Below are positions 1 through 8,384 of a DNA stretch of 64,000 bases, in pieces. Every line of letters begins with the position of its first letter. The stretch's first letter is position 1. The translations under genes and the position numbers were made by a program. The notes beneath the pieces are model-generated. The model was given only the letters and a program-made list of their open reading frames with translations. It ran no database searches and had not been told where the DNA came from. Source of the DNA: Gammaproteobacteria bacterium (GTDB lineage Bacteria; Pseudomonadota; Gammaproteobacteria; UBA6429; Thiohalophilaceae). The stretch is from assembly GCA_016125505.1 (NCBI GenBank), contig WGLP01000002.1, forward strand, positions 620,001 through 684,000, in the 5' to 3' direction.

Positions 1-692
1 ACCGCATTGTCATCGGCGGTATCGAATTTTTATTCGAACAGGACAAACAGGAAATCGTCGAATCGGATAATGTCTCCATGCAGGAGACCATCGTGCATGA
101 CACACCCGAGATCAAGAAGATCACGATCCTGGTGGCCGACATCCGTGGTTTTACCTCCTTGTCGGAACAGATCCCGATTCGGACCCTGACCCAGTTGATG
201 AACAACTGGTTTAACCGGGTAAGCGATATTGTCATGCATCAGCATGGCATTGTGGACAAATTTATCGGCGATTGCGTGTTCGCACGTTGGGAGGCAGACG
301 ATGACGAATTGCAAACCGTGTTTTGTGCGCTGACAGCGGCAAACGCGATTAGCAAAATGACGGAAGAGCTCAATCGCAGTTATACCGATTTGACCGAAGA
401 ACTCAAAATCGGCGTAGGCATTAATACCGGTGCGGCATCGGTAGGGATAAGTGTCGATAATTCCGCATTGGGCGATGCGGTAAACGTTGCCTTCCGGCTG
501 GAGAGTGCGACCAAGGTGCTTGGCAAGGATATTGTGATGAGCGAATCAGCATATCGCCATCTACCGGAGAAATTCTGGAAACCCCTTACCCAGAAAATAC
601 GTGTCAAAGGCAAACGCGACCCTGTTCGGATATTCGCGGTGGATTTTGTCGATGTGCCCATGCTGCTCAAAGCGATCAAGCGCAGAAAATGA
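1..692 (+). CDS. FHA domain-adenylate cyclase, 5' end outside window
   Basis: The reading frame is open from the first bases, so the gene begins upstream of the window. The first visible residues (RIVIGGIEFLFEQ) look like the last strands of an FHA phosphothreonine-binding domain. A class III nucleotide cyclase domain follows. It has the metal-binding aspartates in VADIRGFTSL and FIGDCVFA, the Lys of DKFIGD, and the Asp of ALGDAVNVAFRLE; the Lys/Asp pair is the adenylate-specific combination in this family. It should make cAMP from ATP in the cytoplasm, with the FHA domain linking activity to a kinase. A methionine at 78 could be mistaken for a start, but the upstream frame is clearly coding. 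A cyclic-nucleotide-binding protein (3016-6507) and a CRP-like DNA site (23528) in the same window are possible targets. Confidence 0.85.
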   Translation, partial: RIVIGGIEFLFEQDKQEIVESDNVSMQETIVHDTPEIKKITILVADIRGFTSLSEQIPIRTLTQLMNNWFNRVSDIVMHQHGIVDKFIGDCVFARWEADDDELQTVFCALTAANAISKMTEELNRSYTDLTEELKIGVGINTGAASVGISVDNSALGDAVNVAFRLESATKVLGKDIVMSESAYRHLPEKFWKPLTQKIRVKGKRDPVRIFAVDFVDVPMLLKAIKRRK

Positions 693-731
693 ACGACAAA
701 CATTGCTTTTGACTACCGGTATCTCGGTTTA

Positions 732-1166
732 TCAATTAGCGTGAGGGAGGTCTGACGTATTCTTGCCTGAGTCGAGATAAATCCGCATATCCTGCATAGC
801 ATCCTCCATATCCGCCTTGATTTGCGCGATAATACGGTTGGCCTCGTCAGCGTAGCGCCAGTCGGGATGTTCCGGATCGGCTGATTGAATTGCAGCCTGC
901 CCATGTGCAACGATCTCAACTTTACTCTCGGGAATAAATTGTTCCAGATAGACGTATGCCTGAATCAGACTATTGCGTACCGCTGCATCAATATCATCGA
1001 ATTCCCACAAGAGGGTTTGAATCGCTTGTTTGATTTCTGCTTTAGAGTAGGGGAGCAAGGACATCGGCAGGGCGGTATTGACGTGTTTGAGTCTAGCCAG
1101 CACAACCCCATATGCACTGACGATGCGTTCAGCGGATTCCAGTTTGTCGGCGGTGGTTGCTTGCAT
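732..1166 (-). CDS. Hypothetical helical cytoplasmic protein, 144 aa
   Basis: I do not recognise this protein. It is 144 residues, hydrophilic, predicted mostly helical, and has no signal peptide, membrane segment or cysteine cluster. It begins MQATTADKLESAERIVSAYG and has an acidic C-terminal half rich in Asp, Glu and Met. It is convergent with the cyclase gene (692) and divergent from the NERD gene, with about 130 bases between the starts, so it probably has its own promoter there. Codon use looks like that of the neighbours. The coding call rests on length, composition and the absence of a competing frame. Confidence 0.6.
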   Translation of the reverse strand: MQATTADKLESAERIVSAYGVVLARLKHVNTALPMSLLPYSKAEIKQAIQTLLWEFDDIDAAVRNSLIQAYVYLEQFIPESKVEIVAHGQAAIQSADPEHPDWRYADEANRIIAQIKADMEDAMQDMRIYLDSGKNTSDLPHAN

Positions 1167-1295
1167 TAGATTAATCTTAGCACGTCATGGTGTATTCACG
1201 AGATAATATACTGAATCGTGCAGCAATTTCCCCGGGTTATCTTGTAATGACTGTTGTGTAACGTAAATTTACAATTAAAATATCAAGCGCGTTTC

Positions 1296-2000
1296 ATGGA
1301 TATCAACTTCAATATATTCGATTTTCACCAACCCATATTGCAGGGGATTCTGCTTGTCCTCCTGTTTGGCATTAGTTTGTGGATTGCCTGGTCGCCGTTG
1401 AAAAAAATACGTGCGCATTACCAGCTGCAACGCCTGATAAACCGTTTGGGCCATGCTGCCTTGCGTCACGTGACCCTGATGGATGGTGCGGATATCCCGA
1501 TTTATATCGAATATTTGATCCTGCAATCCACCGGATTGTTACTGCTGATCATTAAACCCTATCGCGGCAATATATTTGCTGCGCTCAAAATCCAGAACTG
1601 GACACAGGTGGTGCGTCACCACAGTTTCAAGTTCGCAAACCCCTTGTACGAACTGGAAACGAACCTCCAGGCGATTCGCGCGATGATACCCAAAGTCAAC
1701 GTACAGGGACTTGTCGTGTTTGCACAAGGTGCGGCATTCCCGAAAGGCAAACCCGAATTTGTCTGCGACTATGACATGCTGAAACGACTGGCACATTCCC
1801 ATGAACGGGGGGAGTTGCCGGCTAGCGTGCGCTCTGCCTGGGAACAACTGGGCAGTAGCGTTCAGCAGGACAAAAAACTCCATCCAACGATCCTCTATCA
1901 GCGGGGTGACAGGCCGAGGCTCATTTTCGGGATATTTTTGCTGATTGGCTGTCTCATATATGCGATTTGGTTATTAGTTCAGCTATATGGAACGGGTTGA
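1296..2000 (+). CDS. NERD-domain membrane protein
   Basis: A 234-residue protein with an N-terminal membrane segment (about residues 13-33, ILQGILLVLLFGISLWIAW), a central NERD (nuclease-related) domain and a C-terminal membrane segment (about 208-230). The NERD signature is visible in YRGNIFAALKIQNWTQ followed by KFANPLYELETNLQAI, the usual W...NP...Q pattern. NERD domains resemble restriction-endonuclease folds, but their biochemical role is mostly unproven. I chose the ATG at 1296 rather than the upstream non-ATG codon at 1254 because the hydrophobic segment begins just after it. The TerB-like gene follows within a few bases, so the two are probably co-transcribed. Confidence 0.75.
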   Translation: MDINFNIFDFHQPILQGILLVLLFGISLWIAWSPLKKIRAHYQLQRLINRLGHAALRHVTLMDGADIPIYIEYLILQSTGLLLLIIKPYRGNIFAALKIQNWTQVVRHHSFKFANPLYELETNLQAIRAMIPKVNVQGLVVFAQGAAFPKGKPEFVCDYDMLKRLAHSHERGELPASVRSAWEQLGSSVQQDKKLHPTILYQRGDRPRLIFGIFLLIGCLIYAIWLLVQLYGTG

Positions 2001-2004
2001 AATC

Positions 2005-2469
2005 ATGCTTGCACGTATAAAGACAGTAATGAAATCTCTTACGCAGACGAGTCAAGCCGAGGCGCTGTCGCCTGACGCTCTCAAAATGGCGGCGGTCGTG
2101 CTGATGGTGGAAGTGATGATGGCAGACCACCAGATTGAAGAAGCGGAGAAACAACAACTGCTTAGGTCAAGCATGGAATTCCTGGCGATAAGTCGTGAGG
2201 AAGGACTTGAATTAATCGAGCAAGCCATCCAGCGGCATGATGATGTGGTGTCCTTGTATGCATTAACCAAGGTTATCAACGAACGACTTGATTCCGAGAG
2301 AAAAATTGAGTTGATTGCGCATATGTGGCGAGTTGCCTATTCGGACAGGCAATGGGATAAGTACGAGGAACATTTAATCCGCAAGGTGGCGGATTTGCTA
2401 TATATTAGCCATAAGGATTTTATCCATGCGAGGGTTCTGGTGGAGGAACAACTGCCAGATACAAGGTGA
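2005..2469 (+). CDS. TerB-family tellurite resistance-like protein
   Basis: About 154 residues, entirely helical. It has the TerB-like core ALKMAAVVLMVEVMMADHQI followed by EEAEKQQLLRSSMEFLAIS and a second acidic half (MWRVAYSDRQWDKYEEHLIR). The paired acidic motifs MMADHQIEEAE and YSDRQWDKYEE correspond to the metal-binding positions of the family. TerB-like proteins are cytosolic or membrane-associated stress proteins of unclear mechanism; tellurite resistance cannot be inferred for this one. The ATG at 2005 (MLARIK) is preferred because family members begin similarly; an in-frame ATG at 1987 would overlap the NERD gene. It is followed by the DUF2914 gene. Confidence 0.75.
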   Translation: MLARIKTVMKSLTQTSQAEALSPDALKMAAVVLMVEVMMADHQIEEAEKQQLLRSSMEFLAISREEGLELIEQAIQRHDDVVSLYALTKVINERLDSERKIELIAHMWRVAYSDRQWDKYEEHLIRKVADLLYISHKDFIHARVLVEEQLPDTR

Positions 2470-2503
2470 GCGGGCGCCTTATAATGCGCTGACGTGGGCA
2501 GGG

Positions 2504-3001
2504 ATGGCACGGCAATTTCGGGGAATTTTGTTGAAGCAATCGGGAATACAATCGCTGTATCTAGCAGCCATCCTGGCGTTTGTCTGTTTGCTCGTTATCC
2601 ATAAGAGCCAGGCGGCAGCCGTCGACTGCCAGCCGACGCAAGGTCAGGTCTCACGGGCCTTGTTTACCACCCAAATTGAGGATAGAGAACCGGTGAATCA
2701 GGTTCTAATCCTCGAGAATAAATATACGAAGGTCTATTTTTTCACTGACTTGCGTCATTTCGAGGGGCAGGATGTGGTTCATCGCTGGGAACATGATGGC
2801 CATGTCATCGCGGAGAAGGTGTTTTCAGTGAAGGGGCCACGCTGGCGGGTGTATTCCACGCAGCTGCTGGATCCCACGATGCTGGGGAAGTGGACAGTGT
2901 TGGTGACCGACAAGAATGGCTGCCCGCTCAAGGCCACGGTATTCGAATATGTGGCGACGGACCCGAACGGCGCCGGTTCGGCCATGATTAATCTTAAGTA
3001 A
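2504..3001 (+). CDS. DUF2914-domain exported/membrane protein
   Basis: A 165-residue protein with an N-terminal hydrophobic segment (about 17-38, ending KSQAAA), either a signal peptide or an anchor. The C-terminal domain has the DUF2914 pattern: VVHRWEHDG, then KGPRWRVYSTQLLDP and GKWTVLVTDKNG. Function is unknown; the domain has a beta-sandwich look and is usually attached to membrane proteins. I chose the ATG at 2504 because the hydrophobic segment follows it; a frame-open extension to 2426 overlaps the terB-like gene. It ends 15 bases from the convergent giant gene at 3016. NERD, TerB-like and DUF2914 genes form a probable three-gene operon. Confidence 0.7.
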   Translation: MARQFRGILLKQSGIQSLYLAAILAFVCLLVIHKSQAAAVDCQPTQGQVSRALFTTQIEDREPVNQVLILENKYTKVYFFTDLRHFEGQDVVHRWEHDGHVIAEKVFSVKGPRWRVYSTQLLDPTMLGKWTVLVTDKNGCPLKATVFEYVATDPNGAGSAMINLK

Positions 3002-3015
3002 TGGCGGGAATTGGC

Positions 3016-6000
3016 CTAGTTACTACCGGTTTCTTTCTTATTGTCTTTGCGCCATTTTGAAAGAAGCTGGTTAAATTCTGTATCAGCCTGGGCCTTGACC
3101 CGATCCTCGGCAAGTGCGCGTGCATCCGTGGTGGGTTGTTCACGTAAGGAAGCCAGTCCTCGCTCTGCTGTTTTCTGCTGGGGTTGATCACCATCGGTCC
3201 AGGCGGCCACAACATCTTTATCAATATAAGTAGGTCTCGTGATAACAATCACACTTACGGCGATCATGATGAGGACGCTGGCAGCGAGTGCGATTAGCGA
3301 ACGTTTATTACGCGGTTTATGGCCTGCTTTTACGTCTTCCGGTATCGTGAATTCATCGTTCTCGATACTGTTTGCAGCCTGGCTTTGCGGGCCGGATATC
3401 GCGGTCAGATTGCCCAAGTCCTGGACTACCGAGTCACTGAATCCGGTATCCTGAGGGGTAGTCTTGCCTGGCGCGTCATCATCCGCGTATTGGAGGTCAA
3501 ATGACGGGAGGTCTTTTTTTTCCTTGAATTGAGCCTCCGCCTCTTTGAGCAGTTTTTCCGCCTCTTCACGCGTTGGTGGGCGTTCTGATGGCGCCTTGAA
3601 GACAAAGATATCTTCTTCGCCTTCCAGAATGGTCTTGTCTTTCGTAATGTGTAATTTGGCTTTGGATAACTTCAAGCCATTGCCGGGGACATAGGAGAAA
3701 TCGTCCGTGTTTTTGCGGGCACTTTTTTCAGTCATCCGGTTTTTCAGAGAAATCGCCAGTTTTTCTGCCTCACGGGCTTTTGCCAGCTCATGCTCCCGTT
3801 GTGCCTCCTGCGCCTGTTTCAGCCGGCGGGCGGCCTCCTGGCGGCGTTCTTCAGCGATAACTTTGGCGCGGGCTGACTCTTCCCGGCGTTTTTCTTCTTC
3901 CTGGGCAAGCCGGTGAACTTCTGCAGCCAGGCGTTGCTCTTCCTCCGCTGCACGACGACGGGCCTCTTCCTTACGACGGGTTTCTGCTTCAGCTTCCCGC
4001 CGACGGGCTTCTTCCGCGCGGCGTGTTTCTTCTTCCTGACGCCGACGTGCATCCTCAGCACGGCGACGCTCGGCTTCTTCCGCTGCGCGACGCGCGCTCT
4101 CTTCTGCGGCGCGTGCCAGGGCATCTTCCTCTGCCTTGCGGCGTGCCTCTTCTTCTTCGATCTTTGCCTTGGCGCGTAGGGTTTCGGTTTCGATTAATTG
4201 ACGAGTGCTTTCCAGTTCTTCGCGTAAACGATTGGCTTCCTCGAGCGCCTCTCGCCGAATCGCCTCAGCGGCTTGTTCGGCCTGGAGGCGTGCGGTTTCC
4301 ATCGCCTGACGCTGGACTTCTTCGAAAGTCTTCTGACGCAGGGTGGCAGCTTCCAGCTCGACCAGCCGACGAGATTCTTCGTGGGCATTGAGCCGGGCTT
4401 CTTCGAACGCCTGTTTCCGGAAATTTTCAGCTTCCAGTTGCGCTTGCCGACGGGCGTCGTCCATGGCCTTGCGATGCGCGGTTTCCAATTCCTGTAGACG
4501 CAATGCCTCTTCTGCCTTGGCGCGGGCAGCTGCTTCGGCAGCCTGTTGTTTTTCCCGTTCCAGTTGCGTACGCAGGCGTTCGGCTTCCTGGAGTGCCTGC
4601 TTGCGAATGGATTGCGCTTCCATTTCCGCCTGACTGCGCGCTTCTTCCGCTGCCTTGGCGGCTTCCTGGATGGCATTTTCTGCTTTTCGGCGTGCCTCAT
4701 TCAGCGCGGCTTCATGCCGCGCAGCGTCTTCAGCTTCCATTTTTGCCTTGCGGCTCAGCATCTCTTGCTTGAGACGCTCAGCTTCCTGTAATGCTTCCTG
4801 GCGGATGGCTTCGGCCTCTGCCTTGACCTTGTCAGCCTCCTGCTTGGCCATGATACGGGCGACTTCTGCAGCGCGAGCGGCTTTCTGTTTTTCTTCCTCT
4901 GCCCGGCGGTATTCATCATCCAGCTTGCGCTGTTTGTCTCCAACTGAATCGGCTTCACGTTTGATGCGCGCGAGTTCTTCCTCGGCTCGCCGCTGTGCTT
5001 CTTCCGCCTGTTGCTTGAGTTGACTTATTTCCTGTTCAGTTTGTTTCGCCTTCTCCTTCTCACGGGCAACCTCGATTTTTGCACTGGCGAGAATTTCATC
5101 CCGTTGTTTCAGGGTGTCTTCTTTGATGCGGCGAATTTCATTTTCTGCCTTTTGCCGTTCGGCTTCTGCATTGGCGGTGCGACTCGCCAGGCGATCGGCC
5201 TGGGCGCGTAATGCATCTGCCTCCTGACGTAGCTGTGCCGTTTTTTCTTCCGCCTGTTTCCGTACAGATTCAGCCTCGTTAGCGCGCTGAGCCTGTTGCT
5301 GTGCCTGACGTTTGTGGGCATGGAAGACGTCTTCTGCTACCGGGGCAGTCGGTTTCGTGGCCACCTTGTCCAACACGGGAGGCGGAACGGCCTCTTGCAA
5401 AATGGGCGGTGTCTTTTCCGGCTTGACGGGCGCTACAGCTGGCGCGGGGCTGAAGGTCTTTTGCTGGCCATTTAAGCCACCGGCAAGCACATATACCTGC
5501 AGACTTTGCTGGGCCAGCAGGAATGCGGCTGCGCTGCTGAGGCTGGCATCATTGCAATAAACAATATGTTCCCGGGTGGCGTTCAAATCTTTCGCTTTCA
5601 CCCGCAACATGGAAAGAGGAATATTGAGGGCCCCCTTGATGCCGTTATCGTTGAATTCCTTGTTGGTGCGGACATCGATTAAGGCGGCACCCGCCTTCAG
5701 TTTCTCCATCATGCTGGCGTGATCGATGGGCACCAGCATAGGTTGGACTAACAATTCATGGAAATCCTTTTTGTTCAGGCGCATCAGCACGCCGTCTTCC
5801 TTGGCCGTGACAGTGGCATTGCGTTTGCCATGGGTAATCAGAGCCTCTTCGCCGAAACCATCACCCGGGCCTAATACCGCCAGGCGGACTTCCTCCAGCT
5901 TTGGGGCGGGGCGGCGAGAGACGACGAACTTGCCCTGCTTAACGATGTAGTAGTAGTCATCGCTGTCACCCTGGGTGACGACCGCCTGGCCGGATTTGAT

Positions 6001-6507
6001 CGGATGCTCTTCCAGCTTGATCAGCAGTTTCTGGATATTATCGGTCGGCAGGCGCAGGAAGGCGGGGGATTGCAGGAAACGCAACATCCAATCGGAGTCG
6101 GCATCTTCCTCGACACCGATCTCAGAGACTTCGTAGCGACCAGAGGGGTCGTCGCTGAGCAGGATTTCCAGCAGATTGCTATCGATATGGAGCAGGACTG
6201 CGTTGGTTTTGGTTCGGCAGGTGCTCGGACGTGGCCATTCCTGGGCAACGGGGTAGCGGGTATCAGCGGATTTAGCCTTGAGGGTTTCGGTGCGGGGGTT
6301 TCCTGTTACTTGCAGTTCGAGTTGTCCGCTGAGGAGGTAGATGCAGCGTGAGTCCTTTTCGCCCTGGCGGAAAATAACCCGTCCAGGAGGGAGCTCCTCT
6401 ACCTGGGATTTGTTGGCGATTTCCTCAAGCTTATCAACGCTGAGAGAACTCAAAGGTTCCAGCGTTTTGAGGAATTTCACCTGTAAGAATTCTTTTGCGC
6501 CACTCAT
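3016..6507 (-). CDS. Giant cyclic-nucleotide-binding, rhodanese, coiled-coil membrane protein
   Basis: 1163 residues with a rare domain order. Residues 15-115 form a degenerate cyclic-nucleotide-binding (CNB) fold. Residues 143-252 form a second CNB with an intact phosphate-binding cassette (GFGEEALITHGKRNATV). Residues 262-348 are a rhodanese-like domain with Cys318 (IVYCNDASLSS). A Pro-rich linker leads to roughly 500 residues of Glu/Arg/Ala-rich coiled coil (about 390-890). A short beta-rich stretch and one membrane helix (about 1070-1091, LIALAASVLIMIAVSVIVI) follow, then about 70 C-terminal residues outside. It therefore looks like a tail-anchored cytoplasmic rod that senses cAMP or cGMP. 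It lies last in the envelope-machine block, about 200 bases after the outer-membrane protein gene. Many long open frames on the other strand are artefacts of its repetitive codons. Confidence 0.8.
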   Translation of the reverse strand: MSGAKEFLQVKFLKTLEPLSSLSVDKLEEIANKSQVEELPPGRVIFRQGEKDSRCIYLLSGQLELQVTGNPRTETLKAKSADTRYPVAQEWPRPSTCRTKTNAVLLHIDSNLLEILLSDDPSGRYEVSEIGVEEDADSDWMLRFLQSPAFLRLPTDNIQKLLIKLEEHPIKSGQAVVTQGDSDDYYYIVKQGKFVVSRRPAPKLEEVRLAVLGPGDGFGEEALITHGKRNATVTAKEDGVLMRLNKKDFHELLVQPMLVPIDHASMMEKLKAGAALIDVRTNKEFNDNGIKGALNIPLSMLRVKAKDLNATREHIVYCNDASLSSAAAFLLAQQSLQVYVLAGGLNGQQKTFSPAPAVAPVKPEKTPPILQEAVPPPVLDKVATKPTAPVAEDVFHAHKRQAQQQAQRANEAESVRKQAEEKTAQLRQEADALRAQADRLASRTANAEAERQKAENEIRRIKEDTLKQRDEILASAKIEVAREKEKAKQTEQEISQLKQQAEEAQRRAEEELARIKREADSVGDKQRKLDDEYRRAEEEKQKAARAAEVARIMAKQEADKVKAEAEAIRQEALQEAERLKQEMLSRKAKMEAEDAARHEAALNEARRKAENAIQEAAKAAEEARSQAEMEAQSIRKQALQEAERLRTQLEREKQQAAEAAARAKAEEALRLQELETAHRKAMDDARRQAQLEAENFRKQAFEEARLNAHEESRRLVELEAATLRQKTFEEVQRQAMETARLQAEQAAEAIRREALEEANRLREELESTRQLIETETLRAKAKIEEEEARRKAEEDALARAAEESARRAAEEAERRRAEDARRRQEEETRRAEEARRREAEAETRRKEEARRRAAEEEQRLAAEVHRLAQEEEKRREESARAKVIAEERRQEAARRLKQAQEAQREHELAKAREAEKLAISLKNRMTEKSARKNTDDFSYVPGNGLKLSKAKLHITKDKTILEGEEDIFVFKAPSERPPTREEAEKLLKEAEAQFKEKKDLPSFDLQYADDDAPGKTTPQDTGFSDSVVQDLGNLTAISGPQSQAANSIENDEFTIPEDVKAGHKPRNKRSLIALAASVLIMIAVSVIVITRPTYIDKDVVAAWTDGDQPQQKTAERGLASLREQPTTDARALAEDRVKAQADTEFNQLLSKWRKDNKKETGSN

Positions 6508-6705
6508 CGATTAATTTTCCAACACAGGCCCACGCCCTGTTTCCCTAACCCTCTCCCGGATTAAGGAAAATAGTTTTATTTTCATTTAGTTAATCGGCCG
6601 AAAACGCCGAAGCAAAAGCCCTATTCAATAATAGCGGGTAATATTTTGTCAGTTTGTGAGTGTATTCACACTCGGAAGAATTCTTCAACAATCTGGGCGG
6701 GTATT

Positions 6706-7371
6706 TTAAAACCAGCGCTGGAAGAAAATCCGGCCTCCGGCCACTGAACCAGAACTTACTTCTATCCCAATGTGGCTAGCCTGGTCAACCCCGAGCAGGA
6801 CACCAAGCCGTCCATAGGCTGACTGATCATTTTTGAAGGTTTGGGCAGCCGTCACGGTGCCGGTGGCACTCTCATCCCCGTTTATGGCCAGTGACCCCAC
6901 GGCAAGGGACAGGTAACTGTATTGGTAAACGCGGATATCGGCCTGGATTTCGCCAGTCAACTGGTGCCAGCTAATATCCACTTTTTGCCCAGAGACATCC
7001 GCTGAAGTATCGGCATATTGATAGTTCATGTCAGCATGAAGGTGCAGGCGGTCACCTCGATAAAGGTGTACGCGTAAACCCAGTCCCAGGCTGTTGCCGC
7101 TGGTCGACTGACCGGCGGGTATAGGATTTCCGCTCTGGGTCAAATCGATAAAGCCTATGCTGATGCTGCCTTCTAATACGCTGTTCAGGGTTTGATCCCA
7201 GACCAGATCGAGCCGGCTCAAATCGGTCTTACGTACACTGTCTGCGTATTGCAAGTCCATGCGCGTGGATTGAATGTGCAGTCCCACCAGCAGGCTGGGG
7301 GAGGCTGACCAGCCAGTGCGGGCAATGCCCAGAAGCAGGGGGAACACGAAGAAAAGAATCGAATGGCGCAT
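6706..7371 (-). CDS. Outer-membrane beta-barrel protein, 221 aa
   Basis: It has an N-terminal signal peptide (MRHSILFFVFPLLLGIARTGWSA) and then alternating hydrophobic/polar strands typical of a small barrel. It ends in aromatic residues (RIFFQRWF), the usual C-terminal signal for BAM recognition. Strands such as SLGLGLRVHLYRGDRLHLHA and YSYLSLAVGSLAI support an 8- to 10-strand barrel. It starts about 50 bases after the TonB/AgmX-like gene, so it is probably the outer-membrane partner of that energy transducer. I cannot assign it to a named family. Confidence 0.7.
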   Translation of the reverse strand: MRHSILFFVFPLLLGIARTGWSASPSLLVGLHIQSTRMDLQYADSVRKTDLSRLDLVWDQTLNSVLEGSISIGFIDLTQSGNPIPAGQSTSGNSLGLGLRVHLYRGDRLHLHADMNYQYADTSADVSGQKVDISWHQLTGEIQADIRVYQYSYLSLAVGSLAINGDESATGTVTAAQTFKNDQSAYGRLGVLLGVDQASHIGIEVSSGSVAGGRIFFQRWF

Positions 7372-7419
7372 GTCCTTAGCCTAGACCGATCACGAGACGG
7401 TCAGCAATGATCGACTCCA

Positions 7420-8382
7420 TCAGGTCGGCAGGAAGTCGATGGGATATTTGACGATAAGGGTATCCACATTCTTGGGCTGGAAACGGAAGAGTTTTACGCG
7501 GCTCTTGAGTTGCTCCAGCAGCTGCGGATTATTGATCTCGGACGATACGATTCTGACGTTCGTGACTCTACCGTCAGGGGCAATCGTCAGCTCCAGTACG
7601 ACCTTGCCTTGCAGGGTCGGGTCTTTACGCAGGGCGCGGGAGTAGAGGCTGAAGATGCTGCCTTTGTTTTTCTGGAAGACCAGTTCAATTTCTTCATAGG
7701 GACGACTGGGTGCGCCGCTGCCGCCACTGCGGCTACCGCGCGCGCCACTGCCCGACCCCAATGAACTTGTGACTGCGGTGGTTTGCCGGCCTTCCAGACC
7801 GCTATCCCCGGTTGCACGGCTCAAGCGGCTGGTATTGATACCGCCACTGCCTTTACCCGCCTTGGCAGCGATGATCGCGGTGGTGTTGTCATTACTGCGT
7901 GCCGTGGTCGCGCCGGTACGCACGGGTTTGTTCTGCTCCAGGGTGGATGCCACATTCATGTCGCGCAAATCCGCGAGGGCATCCTGGATCTCGGTGATGT
8001 GCTGCTGTGCCTGTCTGCGCGCGACAGCACTCCGATCCGGTTTCGGGGTTTCCGCCTTTTTCGGTTCCGGCTTGGGCTTGGGCGTTTCCGCCTTTTTCGG
8101 TTCCGGCTTGGGTTTGGGCTTCGGCGTCTCTTCTTTCTTTTCAGCCTTGGGGATCGGGGGCGGCGGTGGCGGTTTTTTCTGGCGCTCGATAATCAGCTTG
8201 GCAAGTCGGGGCGCAACCTCTTCCAGGTTTTTTTGTTTCACTTCCTGCAAAGGCAAAAACTGCACGATGGCATACAGGATGGATAAAACGATCAGGGAAA
8301 TGAGGACGTAACCAACCACCTTGCGGTCGTTTTCATTATCCGACCACGGCAGGTTATCTTGCCAGATGCCCGTATACGCCAT
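7420..8382 (-). CDS. TonB-like energy transducer with AgmX/PglI-type C-terminus
   Basis: A 320-residue protein with a short cytoplasmic N-terminus and one membrane helix (about 23-45, VVGYVLISLIVLSILYAIV). A long Pro/Lys/Glu-rich periplasmic spacer (about 68-118) contains two copies of a 12-residue unit (PKPKPEPKKAET). A Gly/Ser-rich stretch and a C-terminal domain follow (about 228-320; GKVVLELTIAPDGRVTNVRI, then FRFQPKN). The last domain matches the AgmX/PglI C-terminal family rather than classical TonB. Its gene directly follows two exbD genes, with 2 bases from the nearer one. It should transmit proton-motive force from ExbBD to periplasmic or outer-membrane partners. Confidence 0.85.
   Translation of the reverse strand: MAYTGIWQDNLPWSDNENDRKVVGYVLISLIVLSILYAIVQFLPLQEVKQKNLEEVAPRLAKLIIERQKKPPPPPPIPKAEKKEETPKPKPKPEPKKAETPKPKPEPKKAETPKPDRSAVARRQAQQHITEIQDALADLRDMNVASTLEQNKPVRTGATTARSNDNTTAIIAAKAGKGSGGINTSRLSRATGDSGLEGRQTTAVTSSLGSGSGARGSRSGGSGAPSRPYEEIELVFQKNKGSIFSLYSRALRKDPTLQGKVVLELTIAPDGRVTNVRIVSSEINNPQLLEQLKSRVKLFRFQPKNVDTLIVKYPIDFLPT
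8048..8118. repeat. Tandem 36-bp repeat inside TonB-like gene
   Basis: Two copies of a 35-36 base unit lie at 8048-8082 and 8084-8118 and differ at one position in the visible copies. They encode the repeated PKPKPEPKKAET spacer. Such repeats can expand or contract by slippage and so change the length of the periplasmic spacer. Confidence 0.8.
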
Positions 8383-8384
8383 GA

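Noticed and set aside
3707..5560. Many plus-strand open frames opposite the coiled-coil gene
   Set aside because: They are reverse-frame shadows of a repetitive Glu/Arg/Ala-rich coding sequence and have no ribosome sites or recognisable domains.
7439..8311. Plus-strand frames opposite the TonB-like gene
   Set aside because: Composition is the reverse complement of the Pro/Lys-rich spacer and no family features are present.
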